In this document: piece after piece, positions 56,633 to 64,000 of the stretch
Layout: each line of letters opens with the position of its first letter
Numbering within the stretch: the stretch's first letter is position 1
Source of the DNA: Limnephilus marmoratus
Lineage: Eukaryota; Arthropoda; Insecta; Trichoptera; Limnephilidae
Length of the DNA stretch: 64,000 bases
Direction: 5' to 3'
Assembly: GCA_917880885.1 (NCBI GenBank)
Contig: OU862909.1
Coordinates: 31,928,405 to 31,992,404, forward strand
Notes under the pieces: generated by a model
The model's input: only the letters and a program-made list of their open reading frames with translations
The model's database searches: none
What the model was told of the DNA's origin: nothing
Program-made: the position numbers and the translations under genes

Positions 56633-57140
56633 AATAATTAACAGAAACAAAAAAAAGCCAACGGCACGCGGTGTTCCCAAGCGGTCACCCATCCAAGTAC
56701 TGACCGCGCCCAATGTTGCTAACTTCGGTGATCGGACGAGAACCGGTGTGTTCAACCAAAACCTCCTAGACTCCACATGGTATCGTTGGCGAAGGTTCGG
56801 CGTTTAATACTGAGTAAGTTATAGAGAGAAGATGAAAACAGTTCATAGAAATATATTTTTCCGTTTATTTGATGACGATGATTTTGCTCATAACAACGCG
56901 ATGTAGGTAAAGGTATCTTTGATGTTTTCAGTTCAAATACTAAAAAGCTATTTATCTATAATTTTTCCATTCATGTGGCCTAGCTTCATCGCCATTTACT
57001 TCCTTCACTGTATAATTTCTAAGAAAACATTAATTTCAAGCTCAATGGATTTGATTTTTAATTTTATGTTTCCTAACGTCCTTAAAAATCGTGGACGTAA
57101 TTTTATCTGTGCCTATAAGCTTCAATTGGATTACTTTCAT
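56633..57140 (-). repeat. Right arm of the inverted 5S-bearing repeat
   Basis: Reverse complement of 49626-50115. The match ends near 57140 (GGATTACTTTCAT), right before a LINE begins. The two arms lie about 6.5 kb apart, with the hAT stack between them. Confidence 0.85.
56657..56790 (-). pseudogene. 5S rRNA pseudogene with 20-bp insertion
   Basis: The minus strand matches the 5S gene at 49976-50092 but lacks three bases in the 5' stem (GCCAACGATACC rather than GCCAACGACCATACC). It also carries about 20 extra bases (around GGAGTCTAGGAGGTTTTGG) after CATGT. The rest, including the downstream control region and the T-run, is intact. The stem damage should prevent a normal 5S fold. Confidence 0.85.
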
Positions 57141-57176
57141 ATATAATTAAAGCAGTATATATATTTAATTAAAAAT

Positions 57177-58358
57177 ATGTATATAATTAATACGCACTAT
57201 AGAAGAGAAGCAATATTGTCGCTACGAATACTACTAGAAAAAAGAATAAAAAGAAACCAAAACACATTCATCGCATTCATAGACCTGGAGAAGGCATTCG
57301 ACAAAGTAGAATGGAAAAGACTCTTCGAGATTCTGAAGAGAATTGTCATCAAATATAGAGATAGATGAATAATCCAGGCGCTATACAAGAATGAGGCCGC
57401 TATAATTAGATGTGACAATGATACAAAAGAAGCCAGTATAAGACAAGGGGTGAGACAGGGATGCTCTCTGTCACCTGTTCTTTTTAACGCTTATATACAA
57501 AGTGCGATTGACGACTTGAGAGAGAGAATGAGTCACAGAAAAGGTGTAAAGATACACGGGCAAAAGGTGGATACGATAAGGTTTGCTGACGATATTGCTA
57601 TGGTTGCTGAAAGCGAAGAAGAACTCCAAGAGGCCTTAACAATCATGCAAAGCATTCTTCAAAACAATTACAACATGAAGATAAATAAAGACAAAACAAA
57701 GCTGCTGACTGTAGGCCGAACGCACAATCAGATGAGAGTAGAGATGTCAGGAGTTCGACTAAAGAACACCAAGGAGTTTGTCTACCTCGGGAGTAAAATA
57801 ACATGGGACGGTCGGTCTAAGAGCGAGGTCAACAGCCATATACACCAGGCTAGGCTTGCATTCAATAAAAGGTCGAAAATAATAGAATCAAATAATATAG
57901 ACCTGAAACTGAGAATACTCCTCATCAAGACCTATGTATGGAGTATCTTGATGTACGGCTGTGAAACATGGTGCCTATCCGAAAGAGATAAACGGAGACT
58001 AGAGGCTTATGAGATGTGGTCCTATAGAAGACTACTAGGAATTTCCTGGAGAGACCACATAACAAATGAAGAGATTCTCCAAAGAATCGAAGGAGGAAGG
58101 CACCTGCTCAGGACCTTGTCCGAAAGGCGCGCAAGATGGATCGGCCATGTAATAAGACAAGAAGGCCTCTTGCATGCCATAATGGAGGGTATGACCGAGG
58201 GGACAAACGCTAGGGGACGCCCACGCCGAGAGTACCTGGAGGACCTGCTGGTGGACGTGCGCTGCTCATCATATGCAGACTTCAAAAGAGCCGCACAAGA
58301 CAGAGAAGAGTGGAAGAAACGAATAGATGACATTGCTGCAAACCAATCTCAGGATTGA
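57177..58358 (+). pseudogene. LINE reverse transcriptase, 5'-truncated, one nonsense codon
   Basis: A single frame of 394 codons covers the C-terminal two thirds of a LINE RT. It has a palm motif FIAFIDLEKAFDKVEW, the block RQGCSLSPVLFNAYIQSAID, the catalytic FADD (IRFADDIAMVAES), a KTKLLTVG block, YLGSKITWDG, then the C-terminal series WSILMYGCETWCLSE, RRLLGISWRDHITNEEIL, RARWIGHVIR and RGRPRREYLEDL, with stop at 58356. The only defect is TGA at about 57366, where family members usually have Trp. The N-terminal endonuclease and first RT blocks are absent because of 5' truncation. It is relatively young. I do not assign the clade. Confidence 0.85.
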
Positions 58359-58784
58359 AACCAGAGAGAGAGATATATAATGACAACGGTTGGTGGTGAA
58401 TGCGTTACCTCACCTATATTTGCATGTGTGTGTGTGTGAATTAACGTTGACAACGGCTGCGGTTAAATATTTGGATATAAACATAACAAATGATACAACC
58501 AACGATAATTAAAATACATTTTTATGAATAATTAAATTTATTATGTATATAGCATAAATACAATTTATTCTAAGGTAAATTTATTTTAAAATTTTAGACA
58601 CTGTAAGATTATCCGTATGATTATTCTGTGAACTGTCATTCATATTTGTTTTATTTTAGTTTTTTTTTAAATTTGATTCAATCACATATGTTGGTAAATT
58701 AGAGTTAAATTTATTTACATTTTCTCCTAATTTTATTTGCTTTGGTATTAGTGATGAACGGGACGTAGTAGGTAGTTACTCTCT
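58359..58784. other. LINE 3' flank and A+T-rich sequence
   Basis: It begins with the LINE's 3' region, including short AG and TG runs (58425-58437). No further gene seen. Confidence 0.5.
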
Positions 58785-58965
58785 TATCGTCCTGGTGTAA
58801 GACCACCAAACACAATTATTGAAACGTTACTTGAAATAGCTTTAGCCGTGTTCGGTTACCAGAACTAAATCACTAGGTACTTCCCCACCTTCCTTTTTCC
58901 CATCTCCTTCCCTTCCCCGCTACCTTCTGCCTCACAACATACCCCAATTACCAAACACACAACAT
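58785..58965 (-). repeat. Interspersed repeat family S copy (minus)
   Basis: The reverse complement matches 44225-44480, with CCTGGTGTAAGACCACCA, GAAACGTTACTTGAAATAGC and GGTACTTCCCCACCTTCC on the plus strand. Confidence 0.75.
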
Positions 58966-59348
58966 ACCAAAATATACAACTATTGTAATGACTTCAGGCA
59001 TTGAGTTTCAGGTAGTTTTTTTCTGAAAACATTGCCTAGTGGACAAGTGCGTGCATGGCACCCTTAGCCGGTCGAATTTCGACCAGCGACCAGATGCGAC
59101 ATGTTGATATAAATACAAATAATATTTATTTTTCTAGTGGCATCTTTCGGATTTTATCGAAACTTTTTGAAAACAAAATAATCTCAAAATGAATGATAGA
59201 GACCGTTTTGTCCGCCAGATTGCTCTGATGCTGTTTTGTACTAATATTATACCTATTCCTCTTCGCGTTAAAATACGTTTTTATCTGTTATTTGATTGGA
59301 TTTAAATTTTAAATCAAAACGACGCGACCACGTAATCAGACTGATAGT
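58966..59348. other. No gene recognised
   Basis: A short inverted pair GGTCGAATTTCGACC near 59078 is noted. Otherwise unassigned. Confidence 0.45.
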
Positions 59349-59615
59349 TTGATGTTTTCGGTTCAAATACTGCAACTATTTATTTTTCAGTGTTTCCTTG
59401 TTTCATCAACAATTTTTGGAATGAGGCAAAGAGTGTGTGCCAAGACCGGATTATTTGGCGGTCCGTCCTCTCTGCCTATCTCTGCGAGGAAAAGGCGTGA
59501 TGGTTAGTTAGTTAGTTAGCCTCAGAAAACGTTAATTTCAAGCTCAATATAATCGATTTCAATTTTTCCTACCGTGCCAAAAATTATAGATAAGTATAGG
59601 AACTATTTTTTTGGT
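59349..59615 (+). repeat. Diverged third piece of the 5S-linked repeat, split by a LINE 3' end
   Basis: 59349-59397 (TTTTCGGTTCAAATACTGC) and 59514-59615 (AACGTTAATTTCAAGCTCAA) match consecutive parts of 56919-57090, the non-5S portion of the inverted repeat. Between them (about 59420-59513) is a LINE 3' end, TTTGGCGGTCCGTCCTCTCT to GGTTAGTTAGTTAGTTAG, as in the LINE at 62379-63203. Confidence 0.65.
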
Positions 59616-59633
59616 TACTAGAATAAAAAAATA

Positions 59634-60425
59634 ACACAATAATATGTGGAAATAATAACCCACAAAATGCCTTTGCGGAACCTTTTGTTTGCGACTTTAA
59701 AATGATTAAAAATAAAAATGAAATAACATTTGTTTTACAGGTAAGAGTTTATCTCATAAAAAATCCCTTATTAAATATTAAACCATAAGAGACCATTTAA
59801 AAAACCAATTCTCCTCCTCTCCCAGTTAAGGGGTTTTGCAAAACAGATATAATATCTGTGTTATAAATATCGGATACATCATTAACTTTTGGGAATGAAA
59901 ATACGTTATGATTTTCTAGAATAACAAAATGACACAATAATGTGTGGGAATAATAAACCACAAAATACCTTTATGGAACCTTTTGTTTGCGATTTTAAAA
60001 TGGTTAAAAATAATAAAAAAATAACATTTCTTTTACAGGTAAGAGTTTATCTAATACAAAATCTCTTATTGAATATTAAAACCATTAAAGGACGTTTTAA
60101 AAACGAATTCTCCTCTTCTCCCATTTAAGGGGTTTGGCAAAACACAATAATAAGTGGAAATAATAACCCATAAAATGCCTTTGTGGAACCTTTTGTTTGC
60201 AATTTAAAAATGATTAGAAATTTAAAAAAATAACACTTCTTTTACAGGTAAGAGTTTATCTCATACAAAATCTCTTCTTGAATATTAAAACCATTAAAGG
60301 ACATTTTATAAATGAATTCTCCTCCTCTCCCAGTTAAGGGGTTTGGCAAAGCAGATACAATATCTGCTTTATAAATATCGGATATGTCATCAACTTTCGG
60401 GAATGAAAATACGTTATGATTTTCT
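59634..60425 (-). repeat. Tandem triplication of a unit of about 300 bp with exon-like coding
   Basis: Three units lie in tandem, at about 59634-59934, 59935-60142 (shortened) and 60143-60425. They share CCTTTTGTTTGCGATTTTAA, TTTTACAGGTAAGAGTTTAT and CTCCCAGTTAAGGGGTTT. Each carries, on the minus strand, the same coding-like segment followed by a GTAAAA donor-like site. Confidence 0.85.
59739..59915 (-). pseudogene. Exon-like unit, downstream copy (decayed)
   Basis: The 177-nt segment sits between an acceptor-like TTGTTATTCTAG (ending 59916) and CCT followed by GTAAAAC. It is the same coding segment as 60246-60488 (HNVFSFPKVNDVSDIYNTDI-type), but with stops in the second half. The middle unit keeps only the second half and also contains stops. 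Confidence 0.55.
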
Positions 60426-60488
60426 CTGATTAAATGTGAAACCCTTCGTACATTTTTGACTGTCTTCTTACATTCATCAATTTAAAAA
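60246..60488 (-). pseudogene. Exon-like unit, most intact copy, unrecognised protein
   Basis: An open minus-strand frame of about 80 codons runs from IDECKKTVKNVRRVSHLI through ENHNVFSFPKVDDISDIYKA and NPLTGRGGEFIYKMSFNGFN to EEILYEINSYL, then a stop or GTAAAA donor. The amino-acid pattern (charged, with aromatic spacing) looks like real protein, but I do not recognise the family. It could be part of a transposon gene or a host exon duplicated in tandem. Immediate upstream sequence is frame-disrupted by a T/A-run (FFFKLM region). Confidence 0.45.
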
Positions 60489-60525
60489 AAAATCCTATGT
60501 AATGTTTGAGGCTCTTCTTTGTTAT

Positions 60526-60657
60526 GAATTTAGTAAGTAACTTTTGTCTCAACATGTAAATTTGGTTGTACATCCACTTCTTGCAAAATGTCATTAATGT
60601 CAATAGGCAGAGCATCATCTAAAGGTACGTTATTTTGATTGTCCTCCACGTCTTCCA
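60526..60657 (-). pseudogene. Short acidic frame upstream of the exon-like array
   Basis: ATG at 60657 opens MEDVEDNQNNVPLDDALPID and ends after about 43 codons. It lies just upstream of, and in the same direction as, the 60246-60488 unit, and is separated from it by a probable frameshift. It may be the 5' part of the same unrecognised gene. Confidence 0.35.
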
Positions 60658-61310
60658 TTAATAGATTTTGATAGGTATTGAAAGAACAGTATTGTTACAT
60701 TAATGTACCCACTCATAAACATTATAATATTGATGATTAAGTAAAGCTACATCCATGTTCCGTACAAACATGGATTATTTTTGTTAATCTTTGTCATATT
60801 TGTAATGGTACTAATTAAGCTTACGTTTTGTTTTTTTTAAGTAGTATGCACATCACTAATAACATTTGCGTCCATACAAAAATATCAGGAGGAAGTGGAT
60901 CTACAGTTTAGTAGCACTTACCCCAGCACGTAATTTTATGGGGGAAGTAAATCTAGGCTTATAAATCATAATTCTTTAAGATATTCATAATTCAAATATA
61001 TACACATCAAACCTCAATTCAATTATAGAGTACTTACCAATGTAGCTTCCTAGCACAATTTTCTGTCAAGTTATAGACAAATTAAGGCAGCACTCACAAC
61101 TCGAACATTGACTAAAGCCAACTGCCAAAATTCGAAGCTCTCTAACAACTCTCCGTGTTTATGAAGCAGCGCTATCTATACGTCAGAGTGAGAATTTAGC
61201 TAATTACGACATATTCTCTATAGATGGCAGCGCTTGAATATTGAATTCAAAGAAGTTAGAAGGCCTAGATGTACTTCCCCCAAAATGTCACTTACCCCAA
61301 CTCACCTTAA
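60658..61310. other. No gene; possible inverted-repeat element 60905-61305
   Basis: GGGGGAAGTAAATCTAGG near 60940 and its approximate inverse (CCTAGATGTACTTCCCCC, near 61264), with CACTTACCCCA at both outer edges, suggest a decayed non-autonomous element of about 400 bp. Matches are imperfect. Confidence 0.35.
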
Positions 61311-61900
61311 AAAATAAATAAAAAAAAAACAATAATTGAAGTAGGTATGTGAAAAAAAGTTTTTTTTTTATATTACTGCTATAAAACAAACAAAAATCAT
61401 AAAAATTAACAAAACATGCTACGTCTTGGAACAAAAATTTGTCAATAAATAATCAACACTTACACTTTTAAAGGAAGTTTTTAATTTTAATTTCTTTTAC
61501 AATCACCGCATTTTTAAGGCTAAATTTAACATTATTTATTGAGATCTTTTAATAACAGTTAGTAATGTATGACTACCTAACTAATAACTAGTAATTATTT
61601 ATCAGTCTTATCGAACTCAGCTGATGATGGCGGGTGACACGAGCCACAAACTCATCCGAAGTCAGCCGAACGATGCGTGATAATTCACAAACGTAGAGTT
61701 TCGGTGCGGCCGAAGGATCGGCAGATTTCCAGCCGAAACCGAAACTAGATTTTTTTGCCGAAATTTGCCGAAACCGAAACCGAAACCGAACCTTCGGTCG
61801 GTCACTAATAATAATATCGATTGTTCCAGTTATAGCAAAGAAACCGGTTCCATGTAACCGGAACAGGAACACCGAACTGTAATAAATTGAATAGTCTTAC
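61311..61900. other. Intron next to the first CUB exon; small AACCGA repeat
   Basis: At 61725-61795 there are several CCGAAA/CCGAAACCGAAACC units (a short minisatellite, with its inverse reading as repeated Arg-Phe). No gene other than the exon that follows. Confidence 0.55.
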
Positions 61901-62068
61901 TTCTCAGGGACAGGTCGAGCACCGACAGGCTCACCGCTTGTCCCTTCGGAGCCCTGAGGAGCCACCGGCAGGCCCCGTCCCCCACGTAGTAGCGCGGGTA
62001 GCCGGGGGTATGCACGAACCCCTCGCCCACTAGCACCTCCTCGTTGCAGAACTTGGTCACCTTGGATC
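61901..62068 (-). CDS. First half of CUB domain, exon of the CUB-sushi protein
   Basis: The exon is 168 nt with acceptor TTTTTCAG (ending 62069) and donor GTAAGA (61900-61895), phase 1 at both ends. It encodes KVTKFCNEEVLVGEGFVHTP then GYPRYYVGDGACRWLLRAPK: the first CUB Cys, the conserved TPGYP turn, the second Cys in the C-x-W motif, and the amphipathic strand VSLSVLDLSLR. It joins in frame to SIGPYEDDC of exon 47874-47677. It has no start codon or signal peptide, so earlier exons lie to the right of the window. GC is far above the flanking intron. This is the most 5' exon visible. Confidence 0.9.
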
Positions 62069-62207
62069 CTGAAAAATATGACATTTAGCAACGAATTGTT
62101 GGTTTAGCAATGAACACATCTCCGAAAATCATTAGTGAGTAATCAAAAAAATTACTCAGTTGAAATTCTGTACACTTAGAGAAAATCGATTTTTTGAAGA
62201 GTCACAT

Positions 62208-62368
62208 TCCTGAAAATCAATGTCATGAAAAACTATTTCTTGAAAACCAGTGTCATGAAAAACCATTTCCTGAAAATCAGTGTCATGGAGAACCATTTCC
62301 TGAAAATTGGTGTCACGGAAAACCATTTCCTGAAAATCAGTGTCGTGGCATGACAATATCCTGAAAAT
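62208..62368 (-). repeat. 30-bp minisatellite, about 5 units
   Basis: Units like CCTGAAAATCAGTGTCATGG then AAAACCATTT repeat with point changes; the minus strand reads as 10-residue repeats (FQEMVFHDTD type). A further TTTCCTGAAAGACATTC-like unit after 63215 suggests the array once continued past the LINE insertion. Confidence 0.85.
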
Positions 62369-62378
62369 CAACTTTTTC

Positions 62379-63203
62379 TATTTCTACAGTACGGACGACC
62401 TGCACCTACAATCTCTCGTGTCTAGGATGAACGAAGTTTGTATGAAGAATGAATTAATGATGAATGTACTCATAAGTAAATCTGAAGTCATGGTATTTAG
62501 TACACTCAAGAGAGTGTACTAAAACAATGTGCAACGTAGTTGTGAATTATGAGTATTTGGAGCAGGTGGACGAGTTTCTGTAGGTGAGAAGTATGTTTAC
62601 GAGAGATGGGAAGGCTGATAGAGATATCGAAAGAAGGGTAAAAGCAGGCAACTCTGGAGGACTAAACGCCGTTGGCGCCAACAAAAAAACTGTCCAAAGA
62701 AGCGAAGTCAGCCGTCCATAATGGAGTGCTGGTACCTACCCTGATGTATGTGAGGCATGAAATTGGCAGAGGAAGGATGAAAGTAGACTGAATGCTGTAG
62801 AAATGAGATCCCTGAGGCGTATGTGTGTTAAAACCATGTACGATCATGTGAGAAATGTGGAGATCCGCGAAGAACGCAAGGCTGATGTAACCATAATGAA
62901 TAAGATTAAGAAAGGGACGCTCAGATGGTTTGGGCATGTAGAGCGAATGAACGAGGAAAAGAGTGTAAGGAGAAAATATGACGCAAATGTGGATGGTAGA
63001 AGAAGTCGGGGACGCCCGAGGAAGACATGGCACGACCAAGTGAATCAGGTACTTGAGTCGGGCCATGTGAAGAGTCGAAATAATAGAAGAGCATGTATGA
63101 GACGATATATGAATGTGAACGAGGCAAGATCAAGTTGTTTGGCGGTCCGTCTTCTCTGCCTACCCCTGCGGGAAAACGGCGTGATGGTTAGTTAGTTAGT
63201 TAG
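62379..63203 (+). mobile_element. 5'-truncated LINE with 11-bp target-site duplication
   Basis: Flanked by TCAACTTTTTC at 62368-62378 and 63204-63214, with a GTTAGTTAGTTAGTTAG 3' tail. It begins inside the RT catalytic motif (DDLHLQSLVSRMNEVC) and runs to the ORF end in broken frames. The last part is open (62803-63195: MRSLRRMCVKTMYDHVRNVE, LRWFGHVERMNEE, GRRSRGRPRKTWHDQVNQVL), the usual C-terminal series of this LINE type. Other 3' ends of the family are at 34910-35250 (minus) and 59420-59513 (plus). Confidence 0.9.
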
Positions 63204-63214
63204 TCAACTTTTTC

Positions 63215-63449
63215 AGTTTCCTAACAATCAGTTTCCTGAAAGACATTCATCAGATTTTTGAAAGTATACAATAATGATGAACAAGAAATGCAATGTAGGA
63301 TATTTCTATAGTGTAGATGTATTATATTTTTAGATATATATATATAGTGTAGATATACATATATATAATATATTATTCAATGACTGAAAGTAAATAACAA
63401 TTAAAATGTTTAATTAAAACAAAGTAAATACAATAACGCTTATCGCCAA
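63215..63449. other. No gene; (TA)n-rich
   Basis: Short TA/ATAT runs near 63330-63375. Nothing else recognised. Confidence 0.5.
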
Positions 63450-63660
63450 CTTTTCCGCCTACCGAGATACTGCAGTGCTACGGAAATGTTCCTGGAGGGA
63501 CGAGTACATACTTTCCGGGCACTCCTCCGCCACCGCATGGGAAGTTTATGGCGCAGACTGCGCCATTCGAAGAATGCGATCATCACCGCCATGACTGCCT
63601 GGATGGAATCTCCCCTGATGACCCTCTGGAGACGGGAGACGATGAAATACCCTCCGTAAA
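63450..63660 (+). pseudogene. LINE ORF C-terminal fragment (GC-rich)
   Basis: One plus-strand frame reads YCSATEMFLEGRVHTFRALL, RHRMGSLWRRLRHSKNAI, then SPLMTLWRRETMKYPP-stop. It resembles the extreme C-terminus of insect endonuclease/RT LINEs (an alternating F..LLR...SL..R.R.S series before the stop). A second frame is also open over the same span, which weakens the call. The GC content is well above the surroundings. Confidence 0.5.
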
Positions 63661-63814
63661 CGGCTATTTACATTCATTTTAGTGTTTGATACATACATAA
63701 TTTTTTTTCTCAGTTTCATTTTTCATGCTTATTCGTTTATTTAATTTAATTTATGTGTTGTTATTTACTTTTTACCTTAACTTATTATTTATCTTTTTTT
63801 GTTATTTTACATTA
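63661..63814. other. A+T-rich flank, nothing recognised
   Basis: Short stretch between the LINE fragment and the last MITE. Confidence 0.5.
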
Positions 63815-63969
63815 GGGAACGTACCCATACTACGTGACAAATTTTTTTTGCAATTTTTAACCCCCCCCCCGGTGACCAAAATCCTAAGCAAACCGCCGCT
63901 CATTTGTACCAAGCGTGACATTTTGAAGACCCCCCCCCCGAAGAGGTCACGTAGTATGGGTATGTTCCC
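63815..63969. mobile_element. PIF/Harbinger-like MITE family P1, copy 4
   Basis: The ends GGGAACGTACCCATACTACG and near-perfect inverse (one change, TATGTTCCC) are flanked by TTA (63812-63814 and 63970-63972). It is nearly identical inside to copy 1 (4378-4534) apart from C-tract lengths. Confidence 0.9.
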
Positions 63970-64000
63970 TTATGGAATGTATTGCATTGCACTTCCCCTG

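Noticed and set aside
62208..62368. CRISPR-like or coding repeat array
   Set aside because: Units are contiguous without spacers, in a eukaryotic intron; a plain minisatellite.
63450..63681. Possible last exon of a plus-strand host gene (frame with QCYGNVPGGTS and TGDDEIPSVNGYL)
   Set aside because: The alternative frame matches the C-terminal pattern of insect LINEs better, and there is no clear acceptor site.

Overview
The window reads as nuclear DNA of an arthropod, most likely an insect: it is A+T-rich, has no operons or dense coding, and is packed with hAT, PIF/Harbinger-like, Helitron-like and non-LTR (LINE) transposon debris. I cannot name the order from sequence alone. Only one host protein gene is well supported: a minus-strand gene for an extracellular CUB plus sushi (CCP) protein. 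Three of its internal exons are visible, at 62068-61901 and 47874-47677 (the two halves of one CUB domain) and 15627-15451 (one sushi domain). All three are flanked by phase-1 introns of about 14.0 and 32.0 kb, so nearly everything else here is intron of that gene. The ends of the gene lie outside the window.

Layout. 1-15 kb: a dispersed repeat, a 30-copy GACAAT microsatellite, a LINE fragment, SINE-like elements and several palindromic MITEs. 15-26 kb: the sushi exon, inverted copies of the same repeat families, Helitron-like pieces and a nearly perfect 238-bp palindrome. 26.1-29.4 kb: a striking 3.3-kb element with about 0.95-kb inverted arms around a minus-strand reading frame for a CXC (Tesmin/TSO1-like) cysteine-rich protein, broken by three nonsense codons but no frameshift. 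29.5-39.9 kb: PIF-like and hAT-like non-autonomous elements and a pile-up of LINE fragments. 40-47 kb: hAT-like MITEs with an internal minisatellite, a LINE cut up by SINE and minisatellite insertions, and a tRNA-derived SINE head. 47.7 kb: the second CUB exon. 49.6-57.1 kb: two inverted copies of a unit of about 500 bp carrying a 5S rRNA gene, one essentially complete and one broken. Between them lies a nested hAT stack with readable target-site duplications, which also contains a decayed C2H2 zinc-finger array. 57.2-64 kb: a nearly open LINE reverse transcriptase, a tandem array of an exon-like coding unit, the first CUB exon, a LINE inserted into a 30-bp minisatellite, and a fourth PIF-like MITE.

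The best candidate for something undescribed is the 26.1-29.4 kb palindromic element with its CXC gene. Next are the inverted 5S-bearing repeat and the exon-like tandem array at 59.6-60.5 kb. Family assignments are by eye from motifs. Boundaries without a stated target-site duplication are approximate.
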